64,000 nt of DNA from Ignavibacteria bacterium UBA2360 (GCA_002344125.1 DDTQ01000011.1:1124624-1188623); one strand, 5' to 3'; positions 34,583 through 43,698 are shown, counted from the first letter of the stretch. Notes: generated by a model not told the origin, from the sequence alone. Program-made: numbers and translations.

Positions 34583-35095
34583 TTACAGGTATTTTTCCTT
34601 AATTACTCTCATATGATGCATTGGATGACCTATCAAAATATATCCAACGGCACGTGCTGTGATAGGGTGGGTTTCTGTTTTTGCGCGGAGCCTTGTGCTT
34701 TCTTCCCGCAGATTTTCAAAGAAAATTTCTGTTGATTTTCTCAATGAATTAAATTCAGATAATATGCTTTCAAGGGTTCTGCCTGTTACATCAGCGTTTG
34801 ATGCGTAGCTATCTTCATCCATATTTCCCAGAACAATGGAACTATCTCCGCGGGCCGCGCACAAAGCACGATACATCATCACCCGTTCGGTATCTGTGAT
34901 GTGCATCAGTATATCTTTAACACTCCATTTGCCCGCAGCATAACGGTAGTTATGCTTTTCCACGGGAATGCCCGAAAAGAAATCTGTAATTTCCTGTGAA
35001 TTTGTTTTCAGAAGTTCTATGTAATCACCTTCGGGCACAAGCGATATATACCTGTTGAAAAATGGATTGTATTCGTCAGTTTCGGGTCTTTGCAT
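34583..35095 (-). CDS. DinB-family protein
   Basis: 170 residues of the DinB/YfiT four-helix type: GKWSVKDILMHITDTERVMM with the first metal His, and a C-terminal GHPMHHMRVIKEKYL with two more His. These metal-binding proteins include mycothiol- and bacillithiol-dependent transferases, but most are uncharacterised. It follows the TPR gene by 21 nt on the minus strand. Confidence 0.88.
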   Translation of the reverse strand: MQRPETDEYNPFFNRYISLVPEGDYIELLKTNSQEITDFFSGIPVEKHNYRYAAGKWSVKDILMHITDTERVMMYRALCAARGDSSIVLGNMDEDSYASNADVTGRTLESILSEFNSLRKSTEIFFENLREESTRLRAKTETHPITARAVGYILIGHPMHHMRVIKEKYL

Positions 35096-35116
35096 TGTTA
35101 TTCTATAGTGTGAAGT

Positions 35117-35986
35117 TCATTTCAAATTTACAGACTTTAAGCCATATAATACCAATGGTGTTTCATAATCGTAGAATGAAATATAGATATTGGTTTTCTT
35201 TTCATTTCCTTGTTCGTCCCTGTATGTGATTTCGTAATTGTCCAGCAATGCAATACCCATTATTCCATTTTCTGTTTTGTATGGACAGCAGCTGCCTTTC
35301 CTAGTATATTTAAGGGGCTTACCTGAATGATCTCTCAATAGGTCCAGGTAAGCACTCTCATTCGCTGCTCCGCCATCCGGACCTTGACCAACTTTTACCG
35401 GCTTGCTTGGTGTATAACCATATTCAGGATCAGTAGAAGTTTGTTCTAAACTAAGGATAACACTTATCTTTGACGCATCAAAACTAGGATCATTACACTT
35501 TTCAGTTTTTTCTGATGCTCTTTTTAAACCCAAATCAAGCGCTTTTTGGAAGTCAATACAAGCTGAATCCCTTTGTCCCAGCATTTTATAAACCAGTCCT
35601 CTGTTGTAATATCCATCTGTATATTTTGGATCTGATGAAATTACGTGGGAATAATCATTTATAGCACCTCTGTAATCGGTCAACCGTTTCTTTGCATTTC
35701 CCCGGCTGATATAACCCTTTTTGTATTCAGGATAAAGTACCAATGTTTGTTCAAAATCAAGCAAAGCATCTTCATGATAACCTAACTTAAATTTACAAAT
35801 GCCTCTATTGTACCAGGCAACATACTCATCGTTTTTTAATTCAATAGATCTATCCAAAAGCAAAATGGCACCTTCAATGTCTCCGGATTCAGCTTTTTTC
35901 ATTGCATCATTATACAAGGACTCCGCATCCTGAGAAAAGACAATTCTAAAAGAGTTTAAAAAGAGAATTAATAAGATTGTTTTCAT
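35117..35986 (-). CDS. Secreted TPR protein
   Basis: 289 residues: signal peptide (1-18), four to five TPR units (19-170: SGDIEGAILLLDRSIELKND, then GYHEDALLDFEQTLVLYPEY and so on), and a separate C-terminal beta-rich domain (180-289) ending in YETPLVLYGLKSVNLK that I do not recognise. A periplasmic scaffold role is inferred. The DinB gene follows it after 21 nt. Confidence 0.75.
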   Translation of the reverse strand: MKTILLILFLNSFRIVFSQDAESLYNDAMKKAESGDIEGAILLLDRSIELKNDEYVAWYNRGICKFKLGYHEDALLDFEQTLVLYPEYKKGYISRGNAKKRLTDYRGAINDYSHVISSDPKYTDGYYNRGLVYKMLGQRDSACIDFQKALDLGLKRASEKTEKCNDPSFDASKISVILSLEQTSTDPEYGYTPSKPVKVGQGPDGGAANESAYLDLLRDHSGKPLKYTRKGSCCPYKTENGIMGIALLDNYEITYRDEQGNEKKTNIYISFYDYETPLVLYGLKSVNLK

Positions 35987-36012
35987 ATGGAGAACTATTT
36001 ATTGATACTTTT

Positions 36013-36318
36013 CTATTTTATATTCACATCATCAGCCAGAATTTTTTTCCATTCCGGATGTTTGGTTAAGTACTTTGCAACAAATGGACAAAGGGGAATC
36101 AACTTCAACCCCCGCTTTTCAATTTCTTCAAAGGCGAGATGTACAATCTTTGATCCCACTCCTTTGCCTTCGAGTTCCCCGGGCACCTCAGTATGTGTCA
36201 AAAATATCTTATTCGCCATTATCATATATTCTATCCTCGCAGTATGACCCTCTGCATTCAGCTCAAATTGTTTTCTCTCAGTGTTATCCTTCAAAACAAG
36301 TTCTCTATTCTCTTCCAT
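36013..36318 (-). CDS. Small GNAT-like acetyltransferase (COG2388 type)
   Basis: 101 residues, the usual size of the YidJ/COG2388 mini-GNAT group: RIEYMIMANKIFLTHTEVPG, ELEGKGVGSKIVHLAFE (acetyl-CoA loop) and LIPLCPFVAKYLTKHPEW at the end. These bind acetyl-CoA and have no proven acceptor. ATG start at 36318. Confidence 0.88.
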   Translation of the reverse strand: MEENRELVLKDNTERKQFELNAEGHTARIEYMIMANKIFLTHTEVPGELEGKGVGSKIVHLAFEEIEKRGLKLIPLCPFVAKYLTKHPEWKKILADDVNIK

Positions 36319-36413
36319 GCAATTACCCTCCCGCCGCTTAGGCTTAGTATTGATGATCTCTGATTTTCCGCAAAATCAATTTATATGTGCAAATTATCAA
36401 GTTAATATATGGT

Positions 36414-36450
36414 ATATAAAAAAACTGCCGGAGCAAGAGCTGCCGGCAGT
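36414..36450 (-). terminator. Intrinsic terminator after the SRPBCC gene
   Basis: ACTGCCGG (36424-36431) pairs with CCGGCAGT (36443-36450); read on the minus strand the stem is followed by a run of T. It lies 25 nt after the stop at 36475. Confidence 0.75.
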
Positions 36451-36474
36451 CAATTATAACATCCATTTTCTTGT

Positions 36475-36972
36475 TTAAGACTGCAGTGTGCCTATATAAT
36501 CGCGCAATCTTGCCAAATGCTGTATTGCGCCTTCATACGCGCCGTAAACATCTACAACCAGCTGAAGCATTTCAGCTGTTTCAAATATTGAGTGCATTGT
36601 TATCCGGGTTTGTTCATTCTCTTCGGTAAAAGTAACTTCCACATGAAACCTGATTGGCTCAACACCTTTATCATCATCTGTATGCCTGTAAGTCAGTTTT
36701 TCGGGTTTTATGATCTCAATAAACACAACCTTGTTGGGATAGTCTTTCCCATCGGGTCCGTGAAGTGTATGAAGCCATACGCCGCCCGGTATAAGATCAT
36801 ATTGTTTGGTAGTAATGGTGAAACCATCGGGTCCCCACCATTTTTCGATATGTTCAGGCCTGGTCCAAACTTCCCAAACCAGTTCCCTTGGGGCATTTAC
36901 AACCCGGGAAAAGATCATTTCCTTATCTGTTTTTAAGCTTTGCTCTGCTGAATTACTGCTTTCAACTTTCAT
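36475..36972 (-). CDS. SRPBCC/AHSA1-family protein 1
   Basis: 165 residues. START-like lipid/ligand-binding fold of the AHSA1 group: FSRVVNAPRELVWEVWTRP, then HIEKWWGPDGFTITT with the hallmark W-W-G-P, and VEVTFTEENEQTRITMHS. Such proteins bind small hydrophobic ligands and in this group often sit next to an ArsR-type regulator, as two more copies do 2.5 kb away. It follows the DoxX gene by one base, so they are one operon. Ligand unknown. Confidence 0.88.
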   Translation of the reverse strand: MKVESSNSAEQSLKTDKEMIFSRVVNAPRELVWEVWTRPEHIEKWWGPDGFTITTKQYDLIPGGVWLHTLHGPDGKDYPNKVVFIEIIKPEKLTYRHTDDDKGVEPIRFHVEVTFTEENEQTRITMHSIFETAEMLQLVVDVYGAYEGAIQHLARLRDYIGTLQS

Positions 36973-36973
36973 A

Positions 36974-37408
36974 CTATCCCTTTGTTTTATTCCTTTTAAA
37001 AATTAGATTATCCAGACTGTATTTCCCGGCACCTGCAAAAACCAATCCCATGAATACTCCAAAGAGCTCCATTGGGTGCATTGCAACATGCCAGGGGTCA
37101 AGCATTGATAAATGCGTAATAAATGCCATCAGCATGGTGAAAGCGAGAAATCCAGCGGCAGTCCTTGTAAATAAACCCAGCAGAATGAGTATTCCGCCAA
37201 AGAATTCACTAGCCGATGCAAGGAACCCGAAGAACACATGCCCGAAGTTAATCTTCAGGTTTGACATCGCAGCCCCGATCATTTGCCACATTTCTGGGCC
37301 ACCCTCTATTTTCATTATGCCATATACAAATACAAACGGTATGCCGATCCCTATGCGGATAAATAATATCCCTGCATCTGCATATTTCAAAAGAAAGTTC
37401 TTTATCAT
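36974..37408 (-). CDS. DoxX-family membrane protein
   Basis: 144 residues with four spans. GILFIRIGIGIPFVFVYGIMK at the N-terminus and the FFGFLASASEFFGGILILLG span match DoxX. The family's role is unclear; some members act in thiol or redox stress, some in quinone-linked steps. It is 1 nt from the SRPBCC gene and 35 nt downstream of the MATE gene, so one transcript could cover all three. Confidence 0.88.
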   Translation of the reverse strand: MIKNFLLKYADAGILFIRIGIGIPFVFVYGIMKIEGGPEMWQMIGAAMSNLKINFGHVFFGFLASASEFFGGILILLGLFTRTAAGFLAFTMLMAFITHLSMLDPWHVAMHPMELFGVFMGLVFAGAGKYSLDNLIFKRNKTKG

Positions 37409-37443
37409 AACTTAATATTTTTGAGTTTTAAAAAAAACCATTA

Positions 37444-38883
37444 TTAAACCTTAACTGCTTTCCATTTTCCTTTTCTGAAGTAATACCACGAGAGAACTGC
37501 GATCAGCACTTCAGCTGCCGGGATAGCTATAAAAGCGCCCGTAGAGCTTAACTCCAGCGTATATGCCAGAAAATATGCAAAAGGTATCTGGAAGATCCAG
37601 AAGCTGACAAGATTTATTATCGTAGGCGTTTTAGTATCTCCCGCGCCGTTTAACGCCTGCGTGAAAACCATTCCAATCCCGAAAAATATATATCCTGCCC
37701 CAATTATTTGCAGCGCATGCGCGCCGTAACCAAGTACAGCTTCATCACTTGTAAAGATCCTTATTATTTGCTCAGGAAAAATAAGGAAAGTCAGCATTAC
37801 AAGCCCCATAAACACTATGTTATATTTTACTGAAAGCAGCACGCTTTTTTCGGCGCGCTCCAGTTCCTTAGCGCCAAGGTTCTGCCCAACAAGTGTTGCT
37901 GCTGCATTGCTCAACCCCCAGGCGGGAAGGAAGAAAAATACCATATTCCTGAAAGCTATCTGGTACCCCGCTGATGCGTTTGTTCCGCCTGTTTCCGCAA
38001 CCAGCCTGGTTAAGACTATCCAGCTTCCGCTTGCAATTATAAATTGCAGTGTTGCTGGCCAGGAAATTTTGATAATAGACTTAATAAGATCAAAGTTCAC
38101 CCTGAAATATTCAGCGCTTATTTTCAGCAGACTCTTCCCGTTGAAAAGATGCCAGCATTGGTAAATTACCCCGGATGTTCTGCCAACAAGGGTGGCTATT
38201 GCTGCCCCTTTGAGTCCATAAAAATGTATGAGTATTGGACATAATATTATGTTCGTTAAACTTGCTATCCAAAGGCTTTTCATTGCCATTGCCGCATTGC
38301 CTGCCCCGCGGAAAATTCCGTTTATCAGAAATAGCAGGATCATAACAAGATTTCCGCCAAGCAGTATCTGCGCGAATATAGTGCCTTCAATTACAACTTC
38401 CTGACTCGCGCCCATTAACTCAAGAATATCCGCAGCGTAGAAGATCCCCGGCAGACTTATCACAACCGAAATTGCAAGAGCTACCAACAGAGATTGCGCG
38501 CATGCCCGCGCAGCGGATTGCAGATCTTTTTCACCTACCCTGCGCGCTATAATTGCAGTTGCTCCTGTGCTTAACCCGATAGAAATAGAATATACTATTG
38601 TTACTACCGATTCCGTTAAGCCAACGGTCGCAATGGCATTTGGTCCAAGTTTGCTGACAAAGAACATATCTACCACGGCAAATACGCTTTCGAGGCTAAG
38701 CTCAAGCATCATTGGTATGGCCAGCAGGAATACTGCTTTGTTTATGCTGCCTTTAGTATAGTCATATTCAACGCCTTTTAGCGATTGAATAACAGTATCA
38801 AATATTTTTAGTGCTTTGCTTCTTTGCTGAGACAAATTGTTTTTTGTTCTAAGATTTTTTTCTGTCTTTAAAAGCTGCTTCAT
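37444..38883 (-). CDS. MATE-family efflux transporter
   Basis: 479 residues, 12 spans. MATE hallmarks: GSINKAVFLLAIPMMLELSLE, then LTESVVTIVYSISIGLSTGA in the first half and the matching GLSNAAATLVGQNLG in the second. It is a sodium- or proton-coupled exporter of drugs or metabolites. The first 45 residues are soluble and basic, longer than in many homologues; its ATG at 38883 lies inside the 3' end of the SRPBCC gene (35-nt overlap). Substrate unknown. Confidence 0.9.
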   Translation of the reverse strand: MKQLLKTEKNLRTKNNLSQQRSKALKIFDTVIQSLKGVEYDYTKGSINKAVFLLAIPMMLELSLESVFAVVDMFFVSKLGPNAIATVGLTESVVTIVYSISIGLSTGATAIIARRVGEKDLQSAARACAQSLLVALAISVVISLPGIFYAADILELMGASQEVVIEGTIFAQILLGGNLVMILLFLINGIFRGAGNAAMAMKSLWIASLTNIILCPILIHFYGLKGAAIATLVGRTSGVIYQCWHLFNGKSLLKISAEYFRVNFDLIKSIIKISWPATLQFIIASGSWIVLTRLVAETGGTNASAGYQIAFRNMVFFFLPAWGLSNAAATLVGQNLGAKELERAEKSVLLSVKYNIVFMGLVMLTFLIFPEQIIRIFTSDEAVLGYGAHALQIIGAGYIFFGIGMVFTQALNGAGDTKTPTIINLVSFWIFQIPFAYFLAYTLELSSTGAFIAIPAAEVLIAVLSWYYFRKGKWKAVKV

Positions 38884-39379
38884 CTAAGCTTGCTGCCATT
38901 TTATCAAACGCTTCATTCCAGATCTTTTCAGCAAGCTGTTTCAATTCATCTTCGGTTATTCCTTCATGTATCATCGTCATAATGGTTTTGCCGCCTCTTT
39001 CAAGCAGCATTACCGTAACTTTAATTACACCCGGAAAGCCGTTTGAAGATATATTTTGCGGCGGAGGCAGCGGATTCCCGTTTTCATCTGAAAATGAATC
39101 GGTATATACCAGCTTCGCCGGCGCGGATATTTCTAGGTATTCACCGGTTGTCCAGTATTCAGCGCCTGATTCAGAACGCATGCAGAATAAATATTTACCC
39201 CCTACCTTCAGATCAATTCTGCAAACCGGGCAAGTATATCCTTTGGGTCCCCACCACTTTTTATAATGCTCTTCCACTGTCCATGCTTTCCATACTGATT
39301 CTATCGGAGCATTAAATTCCCTGACTATTACAAGCTTTTTACTTCCTAATTTCGTGTATTCTTCTTCTAAGTGCTGCAT
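38849..39379 (-). CDS. SRPBCC/AHSA1-family protein 2
   Basis: 176 residues from the ATG at 39379, which is where homology begins (MQHLEEEYTKLGSKK); the frame stays open upstream to 39505 but that part overlaps the previous gene and looks like chance. AHSA1 motifs: REFNAPIESVWKAWTVEEH, YKKWWGPKGYTCPVC and MTMIHEGITEDELKQLAEK. It is similar to the next upstream gene, so the pair arose by duplication. It overlaps the MATE start by 35 nt. Confidence 0.85.
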   Translation of the reverse strand: MQHLEEEYTKLGSKKLVIVREFNAPIESVWKAWTVEEHYKKWWGPKGYTCPVCRIDLKVGGKYLFCMRSESGAEYWTTGEYLEISAPAKLVYTDSFSDENGNPLPPPQNISSNGFPGVIKVTVMLLERGGKTIMTMIHEGITEDELKQLAEKIWNEAFDKMAASLDEAAFKDRKKS

Positions 39380-39416
39380 TTCTTTTTCTAATTGGATTTG
39401 GATGAATTTACTGAAT

Positions 39417-39887
39417 TTATTTAAAGCTTTCTTCCATTTTATCAATAGAAGTATTCCAGCCGGTGTTTGCGCCTTTTCTAAGATCGCCTTCAGGCAGGCC
39501 TTCATGGATGATAGTCATTTCAGTTTTCCCGCCGATATCTTTAAGTAATACGGTCACAAGCATCTCCATGGGAACACCTTTCATGCCGTAAACTTCAGAA
39601 GAGATCACATTGCTCTTCTCATCCGCAAAACAATCTGTAAAAACTATTTTTTCAAAGGGAATAATTTCTTTGTAAACCCCGGTTGCCCAAATTTTTACAC
39701 CCTGGCTGTCCATCATGCTGGCCAGCCATTTGCCGCCCACTGTGAAATCTAAAGTGCAGTCAGGACATGTGAATTCCTTGGGTCCCCACCACTGTTTAAA
39801 ATGTTCTTCATCGCTCCATGCATGCCATACCTGCTCTTTGGAAGCATTGAAGGTTCTGGTGATTCTCAATTCATTTTTGTCCGCCAT
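39417..39887 (-). CDS. SRPBCC/AHSA1-family protein 3
   Basis: 156 residues: ITRTFNASKEQVWHAWSDEEH, then FKQWWGPKEFTCPDC and MTIIHEGLPEGDLRKGAN. It has the same arrangement and clear sequence similarity to the gene at 38849-39379, including the C-P-x-C pair after W-W-G-P. It is 11 nt downstream of the ArsR-type gene, so it is the first structural gene of that regulator's operon. Confidence 0.88.
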   Translation of the reverse strand: MADKNELRITRTFNASKEQVWHAWSDEEHFKQWWGPKEFTCPDCTLDFTVGGKWLASMMDSQGVKIWATGVYKEIIPFEKIVFTDCFADEKSNVISSEVYGMKGVPMEMLVTVLLKDIGGKTEMTIIHEGLPEGDLRKGANTGWNTSIDKMEESFK

Positions 39888-39898
39888 ATATCTTATAT

Positions 39899-40213
39899 TT
39901 ATTTTTTATTTTGCAGTTTTTCAAGATAAGCTTCAAGTGAATCCAGTTTCTGATTCCATAATTTCCGGTACTGCTCAACCCAATCTGATACCACGGCAAG
40001 TTTTTCCATTTTTGCGTGGCAAAATCGCTCGCGGCCCTCCTGCTTTATTTCAACAAGCCCGGCTTCGCGTAAGATCTTTATATGCTTATAAACTGCCGCC
40101 CGTGAAATTTTGAATTGCCCCGAAACCGCATTCACATTCAGTGAACGGTATGCGATCATACCAAGTATTTCGCGCCGGGTTGGATCAGCTATCGCCTGGA
40201 ATACATCTCTCAT
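39899..40213 (-). CDS. ArsR-family winged-helix regulator
   Basis: 104 residues: AIADPTRREILGMIAYRSLN, then VSGQFKISRAAVYKHIKILREAGLV as the recognition helix and IKQEGRERFCHA as the wing. The Cys pair that binds metal in ArsR itself is absent, as is usual for the group paired with SRPBCC proteins. It is the first gene of the operon running to the MATE gene. Two matching palindromes in its own upstream region (40239-40256 and 40265-40282) suggest autoregulation. Confidence 0.9.
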   Translation of the reverse strand: MRDVFQAIADPTRREILGMIAYRSLNVNAVSGQFKISRAAVYKHIKILREAGLVEIKQEGRERFCHAKMEKLAVVSDWVEQYRKLWNQKLDSLEAYLEKLQNKK

Positions 40214-40238
40214 AATAATTAATCCTCTTATAGTTAAA

Positions 40239-40282
40239 TGAAACCTTATGGTTGCAAATATAAATGAAACCTTTTGGTTTCA
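40239..40282 (-). promoter_or_regulatory. Paired operator for the ArsR-type regulator
   Basis: Two copies of TGAAACCTTxTGGTTxCA, at 40239-40256 and 40265-40282, have centres 26 bp apart. The second is a perfect inverted repeat (GAAACC TTTT GGTTTC); the first has one changed base. They lie 26-69 nt upstream of the ArsR-type ATG. Operator function is inferred from symmetry, duplication and position. Confidence 0.7.
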
Positions 40283-40342
40283 CAATGCATATTGAAAATA
40301 TATTATTCTTAATAAATGTTTATTCTTAGTTTAGAGTAAAGG

Positions 40343-40909
40343 TTAACCATGTTTGTTTTTATTTCTTTCATGAATTTGGTTTAAGATCTTTTCGATTCTA
40401 TCAGCCAAGGATTCCGGGGATTCGCCCGGTATCTTTTCTGTTTTATTGAAAGCACCTGCAACAACATCTATCATTTCTTTCAGGAAATCAAATTTCGACT
40501 GCAGCAATTCAGCATTTTCAGTTTCCCAATAATCTCCTTCATCGGTTACCATCAGGTCAGAAAGATATTTCTCTTTTAAATATTTAAGCAGCTTAATGAT
40601 TGTAATATGAATATGAATCGGAGCAAACTGGGTTTTTACATGATTATGTTTATAATGATCGTCACCCATATCATCAAAAGCCAGAATTATTCTGTCTTTT
40701 ATGATACCTGTGGATTTATCAAACAGAAATGAAAGCGGTTCACTGCCTGAATGCGGCGAGAGCAGAATTCCTTTTATATTGAGTTTGCTGTCATCAATAA
40801 TATGATTTTTCCAATCCAACTCACATGAAATATCTGACAATTCGTCAATAAAATTGTCTATCATTGAAAGTTCATTGATCTTGCCTTGATAATGTATTGT
40901 TATTCCCAT
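40343..40909 (-). CDS. Hypothetical protein (GITIHY N-terminus)
   Basis: 188 residues beginning MGITIHYQGKI. A middle part has FDDMGDDHYKHNHVKTQFAP followed by a hydrophobic helix (IHIHITIIKLLKYLKEKYL), and the C-terminus is a charged helix. I have the impression of a recurring but unnamed family with this start; no fold or activity can be stated. Its ATG lies within the last 10 nt of the HIT gene, so translation is probably coupled. Confidence 0.65.
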   Translation of the reverse strand: MGITIHYQGKINELSMIDNFIDELSDISCELDWKNHIIDDSKLNIKGILLSPHSGSEPLSFLFDKSTGIIKDRIILAFDDMGDDHYKHNHVKTQFAPIHIHITIIKLLKYLKEKYLSDLMVTDEGDYWETENAELLQSKFDFLKEMIDVVAGAFNKTEKIPGESPESLADRIEKILNQIHERNKNKHG

Positions 40910-41355
40910 TTCGTATTCATTTCTTTGCTTAATAACTTGCAGAAGTCAATTATCTCTTCCTTGCTGAGTGCTTCACTTTCAGGTACCCGCAAATAGTTGA
41001 ATACTTTTGATCCGGTATTTTCTTTATTGAATTTTCCGGTCTTGGGTATCACAAGGAAATGAATATGCCTGAAACCTTCCATTTCCGCAAAGCAGCAGGA
41101 ATACTCCTTTTCTGATTGCAGGAAATTATGAAGCGCACGGGTCAGCCTGAAATTGAGTTCACTGAGCTCATGCCATTCATCCCGGGCAAGTTCATGAAGT
41201 TTTTCGCTGTGGCGTTTAAGCACTATAACAACCCAGCCTAACAAACCCGTTGGGTTAACGTGCTCTACCAGCCAGTACTTACCTTCGTAAATTGTTGCTG
41301 CGGGGCTTATCCTTTTTTTACCGTTGTTGGATAGACATGAAAGACAATCACTCAT
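40900..41355 (-). CDS. HIT-family protein
   Basis: 151 residues. The HIT motif here is FRHIHFLVIP near 95-104 (His-x-His followed by hydrophobic residues), and the N-terminus has C-x-x-C (CLSC). HIT enzymes hydrolyse or transfer nucleotides; the motif lacks the third His of the classic HxHxHxx form, as in several divergent branches, so activity is less certain. It overlaps the next gene by 10 nt. Confidence 0.82.
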   Translation of the reverse strand: MSDCLSCLSNNGKKRISPAATIYEGKYWLVEHVNPTGLLGWVVIVLKRHSEKLHELARDEWHELSELNFRLTRALHNFLQSEKEYSCCFAEMEGFRHIHFLVIPKTGKFNKENTGSKVFNYLRVPESEALSKEEIIDFCKLLSKEMNTKWE

Positions 41356-41435
41356 AAAGGTAAATTACGAATACAGGAATAAATAAAAAAGATAATTGAG
41401 TCTGAATTAACTGCAATTGCGCAGCGGTGTATTTG

Positions 41436-41819
41436 CTAAAGCGGAGCTGCTTCAATTACGCTCAGAATATTACCTGCGGGATCTTTAAACCAGGCTATAT
41501 TGGGACCGTTTCCGCGCATTACTCCCTTATGATCTGTCTTTATTGATTCATTATTATATTGTAAAAACTCAATCCCGCTTTCTTTCAGCTCATCAACCGC
41601 TTCATCAATGTTACTCACGGGAAAGTTAAGTATCGTAAACTCAGCAGGTACATGGTTGGGTTTGGGATAAATGATCACAATAGAATTGTTGGCTATTATA
41701 AGTTCAAGAGTGCCCATTTCACCCTCGCGCAGCTTCATTCCCAAAATACCTGCGTAAAATTCTTTTGCTTTGGAAGTATCATCCACCGAAAAACCACTGA
41801 AAGCTTTGCTAGTATCCAT
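41436..41819 (-). CDS. VOC-family (glyoxalase-like) protein
   Basis: 127 residues with two beta-alpha-beta-beta-beta modules: AFSGFSVDDTSKAKEFYAGI at the start and FPVSNIDEAVDELKESGIEF in the middle, ending PNIAWFKDPAGNILSVIE. This is the common single-domain VOC type; some bind a metal, but function varies and the ligand is unknown. ATG start at 41819. Confidence 0.88.
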   Translation of the reverse strand: MDTSKAFSGFSVDDTSKAKEFYAGILGMKLREGEMGTLELIIANNSIVIIYPKPNHVPAEFTILNFPVSNIDEAVDELKESGIEFLQYNNESIKTDHKGVMRGNGPNIAWFKDPAGNILSVIEAAPL

Positions 41820-41899
41820 AGTGTTTCACTCCGTTTCTTACTTGTTTACAACTTAACATCATATGTCATAGCTTGGGTTCTGCATCAGCAGGGGATTTA

Positions 41900-42805
41900 T
41901 CATTTATCTTGTAGAATTCCGGCAACTATCCCTGCAAACAGCTCTGCTGCCGGGGGATGTTTTCTGAGCCATAGTGCCGGTTCAAATACCTCGAGCTCAC
42001 CCAGCGATAGCTTACCGTTATTATCGCGCATTACATCAACCCGTGCGTAAATAATACCGGGCTTTGAAGTCCGCACAACATTTTGCGCGAATTCTATTTC
42101 TTCCGGGGTTGGGGTATATTCGTGAATTGTCCCGCCGAAACTTTCCTGTATCCTGAAATCATCTGCCTTTCCTTTTTTGAGTATCGCATGTGTAAACTCG
42201 CCGCCGATCACTATATAAGAAACTTCGCCTTCGGTCAATATGCTTTTCTGATATTCCTGTACGAGCAATGATCTATCCTTTATAAGTTCTTTGTATATTT
42301 CTTCATGTGCGGCAATGTTATCCTTGCTTATTCTGTATGTATGCCACGCGCCCCCTGAAATTGCCGGCTTTAAAATAAATTCAACCCAGTTTAGCTCTTT
42401 GGTTATTTCACTGAGTTTCCTTGTATCACTTGGTTCAATAAAAACAGTGGGCGGAATATTAATACCCGCTCTTTCAAGATCAAGCATGTAATGTTTATCT
42501 ATGTTCCAGTATATGATCTCTGTGGGGTTTATGAATTTTGTAACCTTGCCCGTGTTTTTTAGCCATGGCTCAAATTCATCATAGCGGTTAAAGTAGTCCC
42601 AGGGTGTCCTGAACAAAACACAGCGTGTTTCTGCCCAGCTAAAATCAGGGTTATCCCAATTCGTGCGGGTTACCTTTAGACCGCGCTTTTCAAGCGCGCT
42701 CGTTAGCAGCCTGTCTTCATCAAGTATGGTTTCAGCGAATTCATCACCATCCTCAGCAACTAGAAATTCTCTTGAGGTGAGGAGCGTTATATCAAATTTT
42801 GGCAA
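41900..42805 (-). CDS. ATP-grasp ligase-like protein
   Basis: 301 residues resembling prokaryotic glutathione-synthetase-type ATP-grasp proteins: a pre-ATP-grasp part with CVLFRTPWDYFNRYDEFEPW, the ATP-binding strand FILKPAISGGAWHTYR, LLVQEYQKSILTEGEVSYIV, and the metal site region YARVDVMRDNNGKLSLGELE with the final acidic residue and Asn/Glu pattern. It should join a carboxylate to an amine with ATP. The substrate is unknown. It lies 1 nt after the next upstream gene on the same strand, so they are one unit. Confidence 0.82.
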   Translation of the reverse strand: MPKFDITLLTSREFLVAEDGDEFAETILDEDRLLTSALEKRGLKVTRTNWDNPDFSWAETRCVLFRTPWDYFNRYDEFEPWLKNTGKVTKFINPTEIIYWNIDKHYMLDLERAGINIPPTVFIEPSDTRKLSEITKELNWVEFILKPAISGGAWHTYRISKDNIAAHEEIYKELIKDRSLLVQEYQKSILTEGEVSYIVIGGEFTHAILKKGKADDFRIQESFGGTIHEYTPTPEEIEFAQNVVRTSKPGIIYARVDVMRDNNGKLSLGELEVFEPALWLRKHPPAAELFAGIVAGILQDK

Positions 42806-42806
42806 A

Positions 42807-43619
42807 CTATGATCTTTCTATTATTTCTACAGAACTCACTTCCATGTAATCCGCATCAACTTTATTGAAACCTAATTTAATATTATAGATCTCTGATCCG
42901 CTTTTGTTCTCTGTTTTGTAATTAACCAGAAGTTCAATTTGTGCCCTAAGATCTTCTACACTGATATTCTTGAATGTTATCTTTGTATCTTCAATGCCAT
43001 CGGGAAACAATTTAAATAAATTATCAGCAAATTCAGCTTTGTTATAGCTAATATCATTTAACATAATATTTTCCTTTGCTGACCATAACAATGTTTGTTC
43101 CTTATCTTTATTTCTTAATCCCCAATGAAAATATTCAATGCAATCTTTAATATTTAGTTTCGGATTAGGATGGAATTCTTCATAAATAAAATTTGTGTTC
43201 ATACCGGGTACATTAATAAAATCTGTTTCATGCTCCATTAATTCTTCGGTCAGAAATTTATAGAAATCTTCAGAACTCACATCGTCCTTTTCTATAATGT
43301 CAACATTGTAATTCTTTTTTGCATATATATTCAGAACGCATTCAATTTCATCCTCGAGTAAATCCGGGTCGATATCTTCAATTTTCCTGAATTCCGGATT
43401 TCCTAGTATATCCTTTAACTTTTTTCTCTCTGCTTTTTCCCATTGTTCCTCAAACTGCTGAACGTAATTCAGGAAGTTGTTCATTACTTCCGGTGGGGCT
43501 TCACTGTTTCCGTCAAAGGTTGTCATACCATACTTTTCTTCAAGTTCTTTCTGTTTCTTCTTATTCTGTTCATTAATGTAAAAATTCTTTGAATCTTCAG
43601 AGTAATCTTTAGGTGACAT
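42807..43619 (-). CDS. Acidic hypothetical protein
   Basis: 270 residues from the ATG at 43619 (MSPKDYSEDSK); a TTG 36 nt upstream would add 12 low-complexity residues. The product is acidic, with a charged N-terminal helix (NEQNKKKQKELEEKYG) and alpha-beta character after it; it ends in SSVEIIERS. I do not recognise it. It is followed immediately by the ATP-grasp gene. The intergenic region to the divergent AAA+ gene contains the tandem dyads at 43699-43742. Confidence 0.6.
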   Translation of the reverse strand: MSPKDYSEDSKNFYINEQNKKKQKELEEKYGMTTFDGNSEAPPEVMNNFLNYVQQFEEQWEKAERKKLKDILGNPEFRKIEDIDPDLLEDEIECVLNIYAKKNYNVDIIEKDDVSSEDFYKFLTEELMEHETDFINVPGMNTNFIYEEFHPNPKLNIKDCIEYFHWGLRNKDKEQTLLWSAKENIMLNDISYNKAEFADNLFKLFPDGIEDTKITFKNISVEDLRAQIELLVNYKTENKSGSEIYNIKLGFNKVDADYMEVSSVEIIERS

Positions 43620-43698
43620 AGTTGAATTGGTTAAATTATTACTATTTATTATCAATTATATATATTTATAATAACAGCTATTTATACCCAATCTCTTG

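Noticed and set aside
39380..39505. N-terminal extension of SRPBCC protein 2 to an upstream TTG
   Set aside because: The extra 42 residues overlap the upstream SRPBCC gene and show no homology; the ATG at 39379 fits the family start.
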